Below are positions 1 to 11,175 of a DNA stretch of 64,000 nucleotides, one piece after another; position 1 is the first letter of the stretch; each line of letters starts with the position of its first letter. This stretch comes from Nematostella vectensis (taxonomy: Eukaryota > Cnidaria > Anthozoa > Actiniaria > Edwardsiidae), in NCBI RefSeq assembly GCF_932526225.1, contig NC_064035.1:17721969-17785968 (forward strand), read 5' to 3'. The notes under the pieces are model-generated. The model worked only from the letters and a program-made list of their open reading frames with translations. It searched no databases and had not been told where the DNA came from. The translations under genes were made by a program, and so were the position numbers.

Positions 1-3000
1 ATGCGTTATATAGATTCAGCCAGAGTCCCCTTACTTTAGCACATGTAGTCATGCGTTATATAGATTCAGCCAGAGTCCCCTTACTTTAGCACATGTAGTC
101 ATGCGTTATATAGATTCAGCCAGAGTTCCCTTACTTTAGCACATGTAGTCATGCGTTATATAGATTCAGCCAGAGTTCCCTTACTTTAGCACATGTAGTA
201 ATGAGTTATATAGATTCAGCCAGAGTTCCCTTACTTTAGCACATGTAGTAATGAGTTATATAGATTCAGCCAGAGTTCCCTTACTTTAGCACATGTAGTC
301 ATGCGTTATATAGATTCAGCCAGAGTCCCCTTACTTTAGCACATGTAGTAATGAGTTATATAGATTCAGCCAGAGTTCCCTTACTTTAGCACATGTAGTA
401 ATGAGTTATATAGATTCAGCCAGAGTTCCCTTACTTTAGCACATGTAGTAATGAGTTATATAGATTCAGCCAGAGTTCCCTTACTTTAGCACATGTAGTA
501 ATGAGTTATATAGATTCAGCCAGAGTTCCCTTACTTTAGCACATGTAGTCATGCGTTATATAGATTCAGCCAGAGTTCCCTTACTTTAGCACATGTAGTA
601 ATGAGTTATATAGATTCAGCCAGAGTTCCCTTACTTTAGCACATGTAGTCATGCGTTATATAGATTCAGCCAGAGTCCCCTTACTTTAGCACACGTAGTC
701 ATGCGTTATATAGATTCAGCCAGAGTTCCCTTACTTTAGCACATGTAGTCATGCGTTATATAGATTCAGCCAGAGTCCCCTTACTTTAGCACATGTAGTC
801 ATGCGTTATATAGATTCAGCCAGAGTCCCCTTACTTTAGCACATGTAGTCATGCGTTATATAGATTCAGCCAGAGTCCCCTTACTTTAGCACATGTAGTC
901 ATGCGTTATATAGATTCAGCCAGAGTTCCCTTACTTTAGCACATGTAGTCATGCGTTATATAGATTCAGCCAGAGTTCCCTTACTTTAGCACATGTAGTA
1001 ATGAGTTATATAGATTCAGCCAGAGTTCCCTTACTTTAGCACATGTAGTAATGAGTTATATAGATTCAGCCAGAGTTCCCTTACTTTAGCACATGTAGTC
1101 ATGCGTTATATAGATTCAGCCAGAGTCCCCTTACTTTAGCACATGTAGTAATGAGTTATATAGATTCAGCCAGAGTTCCCTTACTTTAGCACATGTAGTA
1201 ATGAGTTATATAGATTCAGCCAGAGTTCCCTTACTTTAGCACATGTAGTAATGAGTTATATAGATTCAGCCAGAGTTCCCTTACTTTAGCACATGTAGTA
1301 ATGAGTTATATAGATTCAGCCAGAGTTCCCTTACTTTAGCACATGTAGTCATGCGTTATATAGATTCAGCCAGAGTTCCCTTACTTTAGCACATGTAGTA
1401 ATGAGTTATATAGATTCAGCCAGAGTTCCCTTACTTTAGCACATGTAGTCATGCGTTATATAGATTCAGCCAGAGTCCCCTTACTTTAGCACACGTAGTC
1501 ATGCGTTATATAGATTCAGCCAGAGTTCCCTTACTTTAGCACATGTAGTAATGCGTTATATAGATTCAGCCAGAGTTCCCTTACTTTAGCACATGTAGTC
1601 ATGCGTTATATAGATTCAGCCAGAGTTCCCTTACTTTAGCACACGTAGTCATGCGTTATATAGATTCAGCCAGAGTTCCCTTACTTTAGCACATGTAGTC
1701 ATGCGTTATATAGATTCAGCCAGAGTTCCCTTACTTTAGCACATGTAGTAATGCGTTATATAGATTCAGCCAGAGTTCCCTTACTTTAGCACATGTAGTA
1801 ATGAGTTATATAGATTCAGCCAGAGTTCCCTTACTTTAGCACATGTAGTAATGAGTTATATAGATTCAGCCAGAGTTCCCTTACTTTAGCACATGTAGTC
1901 ATGCGTTATATAGATTCAGCCAGAGTCCCCTTACTTTAGCACATGTAGTCATGCGTTATATAGATTCAGCCAGAGTTCCCTTACTTTAGCACATGTAGTC
2001 ATGCGTTATATAGATTCAGCCAGAGTCCCCTTACTTTAGCACATGTAGTCATGCGTTATATAGATTCAGCCAGAGTCCCCTTACTTTAGCACATGTAGTC
2101 ATGCGTTATATAGATTCAGCCAGAGTCCCCTTACTTTAGCACATGTAGTCATGCGTTATATAGATTCAGCCAGAGTTCCCTTACTTTAGCACATGTAGTC
2201 ATGCGTTATATAGATTCAGCCAGAGTTCCCTTACTTTAGCACATGTAGTAATGAGTTATATAGATTCAGCCAGAGTTCCCTTACTTTAGCACATGTAGTA
2301 ATGAGTTATATAGATTCAGCCAGAGTTCCCTTACTTTAGCACATGTAGTCATGCGTTATATAGATTCAGCCAGAGCCCCCTTACTTTAGCACATGTAGTC
2401 ATGCGTTATATAGATTCAGCCAGAGTTCCCTTACTTTAGCACATGTAGTCATGCGTTATATAGATTCAGCCAGAGTTCCCTTACTTTAGCACACGTAGTC
2501 ATGCGTTATATAGATTCAGCCAGAGTTCCCTTACTTTAGCACATGTAGTCATGCGTTATATAGATTCAGCCAGAGTTCCCTTACTTTAGCACATGTAGTA
2601 ATGCGTTATATAGATTCAGCCAGAGTTCCCTTACTTTAGCACATGTAGTAATGCGTTATATAGATTCAGCCAGAGTTCCCTTACTTTAGCACATGTAGTA
2701 ATGCGTTATATAGATTCAGCCAGAGTTCCCTTACTTTAGCACATGTAGTAATGCGTTATATAGATTCAGCCAGAGTTCCCTTACTTTAGCACATGTAGTA
2801 ATGCGTTATATAGATTCAGCCAGAGTTCCCTTACTTTAGCACATGTAGTCATGCGTTATATAGATTCAGCCAGAGTTCCCTTACTTTAGCACATGTAGTA
2901 ATGCGTTATATAGATTCAGCCAGAGTTCCCTTACTTTAGCACATGTAGTCATGCGTTATATAGATTCAGCCAGAGTTCCCTTACTTTAGCACATGTAGTA

Positions 3001-4222
3001 ATGAGTTATATAGATTCAGCCAGAGTTCCCTTACTTTAGCACATGTAGTAATGAGTTATATAGATTCAGCCAGAGTTCCCTTACTTTAGCACATGTAGTA
3101 ATGAGTTATATAGATTCAGCCAGAGTTCCCTTACTTTAGCACATGTAGTCATGCGTTATATAGATTCAGCCAGAGTCCCCTTACTTTAGCACACGTAGTC
3201 ATGCGTTATATAGATTCAGCCAGAGTTCCCTTACTTTAGCACATGTAGTCATGCGTTATATAGATTCAGCCAGAGTTCCCTTACTTTAGCACACGTAGTC
3301 ATGCGTTATATAGATTCAGCCAGAGTTCCCTTACTTTAGCACATGTAGTCATGCGTTATATAGATTCAGCCAGAGTTCCCTTACTTTAGCACATGTAGTA
3401 ATGCGTTATATAGATTCAGCCAGAGTTCCCTTACTTTAGCACATGTAGTAATGCGTTATATAGATTCAGCCAGAGTTCCCTTACTTTAGCACATGTAGTA
3501 ATGCGTTATATAGATTCAGCCAGAGTTCCCTTACTTTAGCACATGTAGTAATGCGTTATATAGATTCAGCCAGAGTTCCCTTACTTTAGCACATGTAGTA
3601 ATGCGTTATATAGATTCAGCCAGAGTTCCCTTACTTTAGCACATGTAGTAATGAGTTATATAGATTCAGCCAGAGTTCCCTTACTTTAGCACATGTAGTC
3701 ATGCGTTATATAGATTCAGCCAGAGTTCCCTTACTTTAGCACATGTAGTAATGCGTTATATAGATTCAGCCAGAGTTCCCTTACTTTAGCACATGTAGTC
3801 ATGCGTTATATAGATTCAGCCAGAGTTCCCTTACTTTAGCACATGTAGTCATGCGTTATATAGATTCAGCCAGAGTCCCCTTACTTTAGCACATGTAGTC
3901 ATGCGTTATATAGATTCAGCAAGAGTTCCCTTACTTTAGCACATGTAGTCATGCGTTATATAGATTCAGCCAGAGTTCCCTTACTTTAGCACATGTAGTC
4001 ATGCGTTATATAGATTCAGCCAGAGTTCCCTTACTTTAGCACATGTAGTCATGCGTTATATAGATTCAGCCAGAGTTCCCTTACTTTAGCACACGTAGTA
4101 ATGCGTTATATAGATTCAGCCAGAGTTCCCTTACTTTAGCACATGTAGTAATGCGTTATATAGATTCAGCCAGAGTTCCCTTACTTTAGCACATGTAGTC
4201 ATGCGTTATATAGATTCAGCCA
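1..4222. repeat. 50-bp tandem satellite array (about 84 copies, truncated by window start)
   Basis: A strict 50-bp unit beginning ATGCGTTATATAGATTCAGC repeats head to tail without spacers from base 1 to about 4,222. Units differ at only a few positions: ATGCG or ATGAG near the start, AGAGTTCCC or AGAGTCCCC in the middle, ACATG or ACACG near the end, and a final C or A. The variants are not random: units 1-14 (1-700) match units 17-30 (801-1,500) at every variant site, giving a 16-unit (800-bp) higher-order period, and units 15-22 recur as units 40-47. The array lies downstream of exon 5 of the minus-strand ERp44 gene, so it is probably intronic. On the gene strand each unit contains AAAGTAAGG, a weak 5'-splice-site-like string. 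Its true left end is not in the window. Confidence 0.97.
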
Positions 4223-4694
4223 TTGCCTAAAGGCAGAGCTCCTGAATACATATTTTCCAATAAAAGTGCATAATATTGTAGAGTTACTAGCTCAACATCT
4301 ATTGCAATCAAGTTTGTGCTGAGCCAGACAAGAACATACTTTAAAAGAATCTGTCAATCTGACCAACAAATATGTGCTCTTACAGACAGACAGGGCGGTG
4401 TATCTACAGGAATCCCCTGGGGACCACGGGAACTTTATCACATAGTTTACCACTTTCCATTACAACTGGTTCTCTGCTTACCTGGCACTATGTGCCATGT
4501 AGCAGAGAAAAGAAAGTTTCATAACGTGCCCAATGCTTTCTTATTTTTCACCTGCAATTTTATGTTAGTTCTAGAATAACCAGAAGTTTGATTCTTGTGA
4601 TTCAAAATTAACTTTAAACCAAAACAAATCTAAAATCACTCTTTAACAGGACTTTTCTCATAATGATAACTGATAAGTTAAAAGAGTAACCCAC

Positions 4695-6408
4695 CTGTCC
4701 ATTCCTCCACAGCTTTAAAGTTGGGTATTTGGTTATCTGGAATCTTTGCCCAACCTCAGGATGGCTGTCACAGTCTACTTTTGCAAGCACTAGGTCACTC
4801 TAAAAATAAGCAATAAGGCTTTACATTACATCTGATGTTCCTACAACACTCAAATACATGGTTACACTGGTTAAAATTTGGCATTATGTAGTTCAATTAC
4901 GTTCATTTATGCTGTTCAATAAAAACAGTCTGCTGACATCCATGCTCTAATATTTGAGCAGACTGTCAGAAAATCTGAGGAATAAAAATTTTGAATCTTG
5001 AATACATTCTAAACTCTTGATTAAGAACCGATAAGGTGTCTCGATAAGGTGTCTGTCACTAGTATTGTCTGCTCTTAAGAATTTAAAAATACAAACTTAA
5101 TAATAGTCTAAAACACAAAATCTTAAAACGTCAGCAAAGTAGACTAATAATGAAAAGAATCATTCGCAACTTTGAAAGGATACACCAAAACATGTTTTAT
5201 AATGATGATGATGATATCATTACAGAAAGAGCATTACAGAAGCTAAGATATACTTACTGGGAATTCTTCTTTTGCTATATCTGATGTTTGGTCGAAAATG
5301 GGTGACAGCATTTGACTAAATCGACACCTGAAAATAGCACATGATCTAATTCAGTAATCACACATCAGTTTTCCCTGCTAGCAGAGGCCACTTTTCTCTG
5401 TATTTTGCTGGGCTAGGGGAAACATCTACCAAGTATAAAATTATTATAAATAGAGAAAATGTTATTCACTTTTAAATGTAAATTATTTTTAAATTATTTC
5501 ACTTAGAAATACACATTTATTTTATCTCTTTTAGAAATAATCTAGTAGATAAAGATGTCGCATAGACATTAGTAAGTTAATATATGCGTGAGGAGATTTA
5601 CCACGATTTCTTTGGTTTACTTATATTACGTTTAGTCTCTAATTAGCAATATAGAACAGTTTATAGACTATAGTCCATATTTTATATAGTTTCAGGATGC
5701 AATCTTAAAATTTTAACAAACAATAACATATCAGCATACCGAACATTTTCATCTAGTAGTTTAAGAAGTAACACTTGGTTGAGTTATGTATTTAGTAATA
5801 CTAGCAAGCCCGCATGTTTGATGAGTTCGAGAGACAAGATAGATAGCCACTTACCAGTCGGCGTAAAAATTAACGAAGACTAACTTGTTTTCAGCTAAAA
5901 AAAGATAACACAGACTATTACTGTAATAAACAAACGACAATAATGAAGTGACAACTTATGTATACACCGCTTAAAGCATAAGTGGTGAAGTTTTATTTAG
6001 AACAAAATCAGGAAAAAAAATAATGAAATGAGGAAATGAGAGATGGCGAAAACTTACGAAGTACAATAGAGATAAATAATGAATAACATTAGCTAAGGGA
6101 AAGGCTTCTTACCGATTACTTTATCGAAGTTTCCTTCATCTAATATCACTACATTGCTGCATATTGTAGGACTGAAATAATAAAATATCTGAAAAGGAAA
6201 GTAGGAAAGCATTGGCAACGTATTTGATCAGTTCCTGTAGGTAACTCGTGTTTCGATACCACTACAAGATTTGCTAATTTCTCAGGAAACGGCACAATTC
6301 ATAGCAATAAACATTGCATCATTTCAAAGAAGAGATATGCGATGACACGATGTAATGCTTCCCTACCGTAAAAACTAAAAGAAGCCAAGAGTTTGAGAAA
6401 GAAGCCAT
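4695..6408 (-). CDS. ERP44: ERp44-like thioredoxin-domain ER protein, first five coding exons (partial)
   Basis: Spliced minus-strand exons: 6408-6367, 6188-6113, 5894-5855, 5327-5258 and 4799-4695. All have GT/AG junctions and phases that agree. The start is the ATG at 6,408; exons 1-2 encode a signal peptide (MASFSNSWLLLVFT, then IFYYFSPTICS). The mature part is a thioredoxin a-domain with FYADW-CRFS, where the usual CxxC is replaced by CRFS as in vertebrate ERp44, followed by KVDCD and the cis-proline motif KYPTLKL. ERp44 is known to retain unassembled secretory proteins through mixed disulfides formed by this single cysteine and to cycle between ER and Golgi. The remaining domains and the C-terminal retrieval signal lie beyond the satellite, off the left edge. 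Bases 4,223-4,694 are plain AT-rich intron. The CRFS motif and end-to-end alignment make ERp44 much more likely than a generic PDI. Confidence 0.9.
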
Positions 6409-6581
6409 GGTATAGCTGGTAAACAGCTAGCAAAATATTGAATTGAACGCCGGACCCCTATGATTTAATGCGCAAATCTCCGTACGTTTACTATTGACAC
6501 GGCAACGTGTGACTGGTTTATTCTGCGCATGCGAGATAGAAGCTCGATCCAGTTTTGACGATGGCTGAGCAGTTTTACCGT

Positions 6582-9076
6582 TAGTCCAGTCAATCTACGG
6601 TTTAAGATCGGACTAATTGCAACACAAGGTTTTTCAACGTTTTTGTAATAATTAAGTCCCCCTTTATAACACACTAAAATTCTAAAAAAATCGTAGCACG
6701 CAAACACCCCGAAAAACCGCATCGAATTTTCCCATACAAGGCTTGTATGGAAAACCACAGGGATCCCAAATCACGAAAAATATACAAATACTTTGAAAAA
6801 ATCAAATTTATGCAAATTTATGCAATATAAATGATAAGAAATATATATTTATACACGATCTGGATAAAAATCAACGTTATCTGATATAGCTTATCTATTC
6901 TTGGCAAAATCCACAGGTTTCTACTCGCTATCGGGTATTTAGAAAGAGAATCAAGCACATCATGTAATTATCATTAATTTGAGTTTGTTTGATTTTATAG
7001 TTATCTTTCTGCAACCCTGCTTTCAATTATAACTATTAAGTGTGATTTTAAATGCAGGACCACAGTGTTATCAGAAGGAGTCTGAAAGGGCTTATCCTGT
7101 AAAAACATTTGCAAAAAATATAAATTTAGTCACCATCACGATGCTTGTAGACATTCAACCCTTTTAGACATTTCTGAAAGTTCTTGCGGAAACATCTCCC
7201 GTTTTGCAAGACTCTACACTAAAACACCTGCATGGGTGCCTAAGTCGACAGCGCAGTTAATGTTAATACCGCTAAAGTGACCGAGAAGAGATCTTGTTAG
7301 CAGATAGCACAACCTCACAATCGGCAGTTCCCATTGACAATGACGTCGTATATGTTACAGCTGTCGTTTCAGCGCTCAATTCTAGCTGCTCATCCCCAGA
7401 AGACCTTGAACAACATTTCTCCTTTGAGCTCTGGAGTTTTCCTCCAGCATTGTAAGACTCTATGATGAGAGTGGTGCAGAAGCCTGTTTTGGCCGAGGTC
7501 ATTTGCTCCACATTGCATATACCAAAACACCATCTACCGTACTACAGTATGTATTGGATGGAGGTGCTCTTCTACACTGAATAAATACCCTGGCCCAAGG
7601 AAGTCGACACATTATTTTACGAAGGTTAAACCCCTGCTGTAACTGTATCGTGGTGTTTTGAACGGTAACGCCGATGGCTTCTCAACAACAGAGGTCATGA
7701 CGGTAAAAAGGTAAGGTAAAATCGGTGCCTCCGTTACGTTTTTTTTAACACGGTCCCTATGAAGAAAGACGGTTTTATTGGCAAAAAAGGAAAACAAGCA
7801 GAATTTTATTCAAATGTTGAGCAAGTACCCGAGGGTAAGCGGTTATGGCCCAATGGACACGAAAGCTTATGACGGATCGAAGATACGATTGCTTATGTGG
7901 AAAGCTACGGTAAAATCGTCCACACGAGTATCATCACCGTTCCTCTGTTGGTTACGATAATTCCATGACATCTACCTGAGCCGAAATCCAAATATACACG
8001 AAGATGTGGGGAACGATTGCCATGAATGAGCTGCGAGGGAAAAGTTTTAATGTTATCTATAGTTCTCATTTTATTGTTTGCTTTTTGTCCATGCGCTTCT
8101 TGGTTGTGATACCACGTTCCATGAATACGGGTAGGAAAGGGGGGATCCTTCAAGAAGCTTGTCTCCTCGCCCTTCATCCGCGCACAGCTGTTAACAGGAC
8201 AGAGCTAAGAGAGTCACAAGATCCATCCCCAACTTTCAGCAGCAGCCATGTTCCACAGTTCCAAGTTCCAGTATTCTATCAAGTCAACCAATGGAAAGGC
8301 GATAGAAAGGCGGTCTGAAGTTTGAGCCTAGATGTTGGTCAACGAAAGAGTGAACCCTTGACATATCTTGAGAGACCTCCAGGACTGCAGCACGTTTAGT
8401 GCTCCTGCCACATGAACAATCTAGCGTGTTCGCTCTACGGCCAATACAAAGGGTCATCGTGTAAAAAATTCCCTCTTAATCGAAGTCACGGATTCCATGG
8501 ATTTAATCTGCACCCACGAGTAAGAACCTAGAGTTTAAGAACCTGTAAGAGGGTTTTAATTTTAAAGAAATCATAAAAACTTCCAACATTAAAAAATCTA
8601 TTTTTACGAAAAAAAGAAATACCACGATGGTTATATTATAAGTAATGTGTCCATAAACTTTCTTGTTTTATACTGAATCAATGACATTATTATTTTAAGA
8701 GCCATTAAGCACTATTTGTACGAGAAGCTGTTTTCATCACGTATAATTATTTTTAACGAAATTTCTGCGATATCAAAATGGTTGTGACAAGGAACTAAAA
8801 AATCCGTGTGCATTTCACCCAAAATAACTGAACTACTTAAAATAACGTTAATTTTTATACTAATCATGCAGAAATGTATATCTCTAGTAATCTATAGTGG
8901 TATAAATTCCTTTTTTCTAAAGTTTGTATTTTTTTTCGTGATTTCCATGATTTGGGAGCCCTGTGGTTTTTCATTTTTAGTATGTTATAGAAGGATACTT
9001 TCTGTGCAAGAAACCGTTAAAAAACCTTGTATTAGTCCGATGTTGGCCCCGTATTTGACGTAGATTGACTGGACTA
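6582..9076. mobile_element. Decayed DNA transposon with long degenerate inverted termini
   Basis: The outer ends are inverted: TAGTCCAGTCAATCTACG at 6,582 and its complement CGTAGATTGACTGGACTA ending at 9,076. The inverted similarity runs inward for about 150-200 bp on each side with indels; shared blocks include AAAACCTTGT, TTAGTCCGAT, CCCTGTGGTTTT and TTTTCGTGATTT. Between the ends is a broken ORF (7,395-8,131). No clear target-site duplication is visible. The pairing of long termini around a transposon-like coding remnant supports a single ~2.5-kb insertion between ERp44 and the MACPF gene. The rest of the interior is AT-rich with no intact gene. Confidence 0.65.
7395..8131 (+). pseudogene. 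Broken transposon-encoded ORF (uncharacterised multi-copy family)
   Basis: No open frame survives, but motifs appear in order across all three plus frames: FSFELWSFPPAL near 7,410-7,445, VLDGGALLH near 7,552-7,578, ENKQNFIQMLSKY near 7,785-7,826, and LLGCDTTFHEYG at 8,096-8,131. I recognise this set (FELC.YPPALFD, LDGGALLHR.PW, NKQ.FI.ML and GCDTTS) from an uncharacterised multi-copy protein family common in cnidarian and arthropod genomes; the exact family name is not known to me. Several frameshifts and in-frame stops, for example after GGALLH, show the copy is dead. It sits inside the inverted termini at 6,582-9,076, consistent with being that element's own gene. Confidence 0.6.
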
Positions 9077-10920
9077 GTGGCCTCTAGCAGTAGGGAAAGG
9101 AAATTGAATTTCCTGTGCTTGCCCTTACCAATCTCTATTGCTGCGTTTTTTTTACATAGTTGGCCAGAAGAGTGAAAAAGTGGTGCAGTTTTATCGAGAA
9201 AACTGACTTATTTCTTTAGGTATTTGTCAGATTTGTGTCTGTGTGACTCCGAAAGCTAAATGTTATGTAATTTTAATTACATTACATTTAATTACATTTA
9301 AAAATGTAATTACCCACTCCTGCATTGTACAAGAATGTACACCAAATAGAATGAAAAGTTCTACGCCTACGCCGGTGTAAAAAAAAGCATCTGTCGAGAC
9401 TAACCTAGGTGCCTCAGAAATGTTTTCTTGGGTAGTTTTCCCGCTCACAAAGCTTTCTTCGTATGCCAGTGGTTTTGGTTGATTTTCGTGCTATTCGGGA
9501 GTGGTATTTCAAAGGGGGAGGTTCGGTTAGCTCTTGCAGCCCATATTTTCAAACCAAAATCGATTTCCAATAAATTCCAGTCTCCCTCACATATTTTTGG
9601 ACTATAAAAAAACGAATTGGACTTGCTTCTTACATTGTCTATACAATGTAATTCCAGAAAATATACATACCCAGCCTCCCCCCCCCCCCCCCATTGAGGG
9701 AATTGGAAATTCCGGGGGGGAGGCAAACGCCCAGGAATTTCCAGGGGGGGGAGGGGGATCGTCCGAAGCGAAAAATCCGGGTTCGTGAGAAACGCGAGTC
9801 TTTTAAGAGTCTATAATGAAGGCCGGTTTATCCTTTGTTAGTCTGATAAAATCTGCAATAAACGGTTAGATTTTTGACGTCTTCTTAGATAAGGACGTCT
9901 CTCCAATACTACACTACACTAATCTGAACCGGAGGGACGTAAAAGAACCGCTGAGCACGCAAGTAGAAACCCAGGCAGTGACCACGCTTAGTGAGAAAAC
10001 TTGCATTACTAACACACACTTATGATTGCAAACTGCCTTGCGCAGTCTGATTATTGAGGATGAGATATCCTAGCATGTAAAACCGCTTAGCTTAGGGCTA
10101 TACGAAAAATCACTATACAAATGCACGTAATTTATTTATTTTTTTGTTTATCTACCTAACTACCCTATACCATGTAGTTTTGACTATAAGATAGTGTTTA
10201 GGTCATCCGATGCGTTAGACAAGGCAAGCGTAGCCTTCCCATACTGGTGTTCCTATTCGAGGTGTGCTATTGGCGTATCGTGTGTAACGTCAAATGTAAC
10301 GGGGTTTTAAACTAGGGATCTTTTTGTAAATGGCTTATTTCAATTTTGTATCGTTTAATTATTCACAGTAATATAATAGTAAAAAGTTACTGACACGTGC
10401 TTATAGTGTAACGTCAAACGCTAACGATTCCATAAGACATTTATGTAACATATTTTTCTAAGAAGATACATTGCAAGTATGCCCCTAGACTAAGGGATTT
10501 TTTTTCCATGAATTTCTCCTATCTTTGTAAATGACTTATTTCTCTTTCCTTTGTAAATGACTTATTTCTCTTTTCTTTGTAAATGACTTATTCTAGTCGT
10601 TTAATTATTCACAGTAATATAATGAATAAGTGTATAAAGTTACTGCAGGTACATTTACTCATTTCTATGCAACCTATCCTTCTCACGTGAAATAAAAGAG
10701 AAAGGATTTTTATGAAAAGCCAGTTCCACTGAGAACGTCTTAAAGGTAAGCACGATTCCGTTTGATGTAGCACGAATTAAATAGCAAATTTCATCATCAG
10801 TATCCGGCGGAAAGGTTGAAGAGCACACAGAGTATTAACGGTTAATACTCTCGCGAATTCAAACACGGCTGTTCCTTCTTTTGCTTTCTCGTCGTCAATC
10901 CTACGACTTTTCTAGCTTTA
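9077..10920. other. Intergenic DNA upstream of the MACPF gene
   Basis: No coding exon was recognised. The stretch holds C- and G-runs around 9,678-9,760 flanking short GGAATT/AATTCC inverted motifs, and a duplicated AT-rich block (10,321-10,625). The promoter and any 5' non-coding exon of the MACPF gene probably fall in the last few hundred bases, because the start codon follows directly on a 3' splice site. I cannot place a transcription start. Confidence 0.5.
10321..10625. repeat. Duplicated AT-rich block with an internal triplication
   Basis: A block containing TTTGTAAATGRCTTATTT and, further on, CGTTTAATTATTCACAGTAA occurs at about 10,325-10,378 and again at 10,525-10,623. In the second copy the TTTGTAAATGACTTATT unit is present three times in tandem. 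It is a local duplication with secondary slippage, with no recognisable function. Confidence 0.7.
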
Positions 10921-11175
10921 ATGTTTCCTTTCTTTCGAACTTCCTCTAATCCTTTCTTTTTCTCTCCTTCCTTCCTTCCCTTCTATCCTTCCTTCCCCTT
11001 CTATCCTTTCTTCATTCTCCTCCATCTCCTTTATCTTTTCCTCCTCTCTATTTCTCCTTCCTCTTTTCTTATCCTTTTACGACCATTTTTCTTATTTCTT
11101 TCCCCTTTAATCATCTTTTCTTCCCTTTCCTTTTCTTCTTTACACTTACGGAACTAATTTTTTTTCTTTTACAGT
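10921..11175 (+). promoter_or_regulatory. Long polypyrimidine tract ending in a 3' splice site before the MACPF start codon
   Basis: About 250 bp are almost purely C/T on the plus strand (runs of TTCCTTCC, CTTTTCTT and so on) and end in TTTTACAG directly before TATGCTC. This reads as an intron 3' end, so the MACPF start codon would open the second exon and the 5' non-coding exon lies upstream. The tract is far longer than a normal polypyrimidine tract and is partly simple-sequence expansion. Confidence 0.65.

Noticed and set aside
1-4222. Possible CRISPR-like array
   Set aside because: Units are contiguous with no unique spacers, the context is eukaryotic and intronic; it is a satellite.
6465-6758. 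97-codon minus-strand frame between ERp44 and the transposon
   Set aside because: Most of it coincides with the degenerate terminal repeat that recurs inverted at 8,935-9,076, so it is not a gene.
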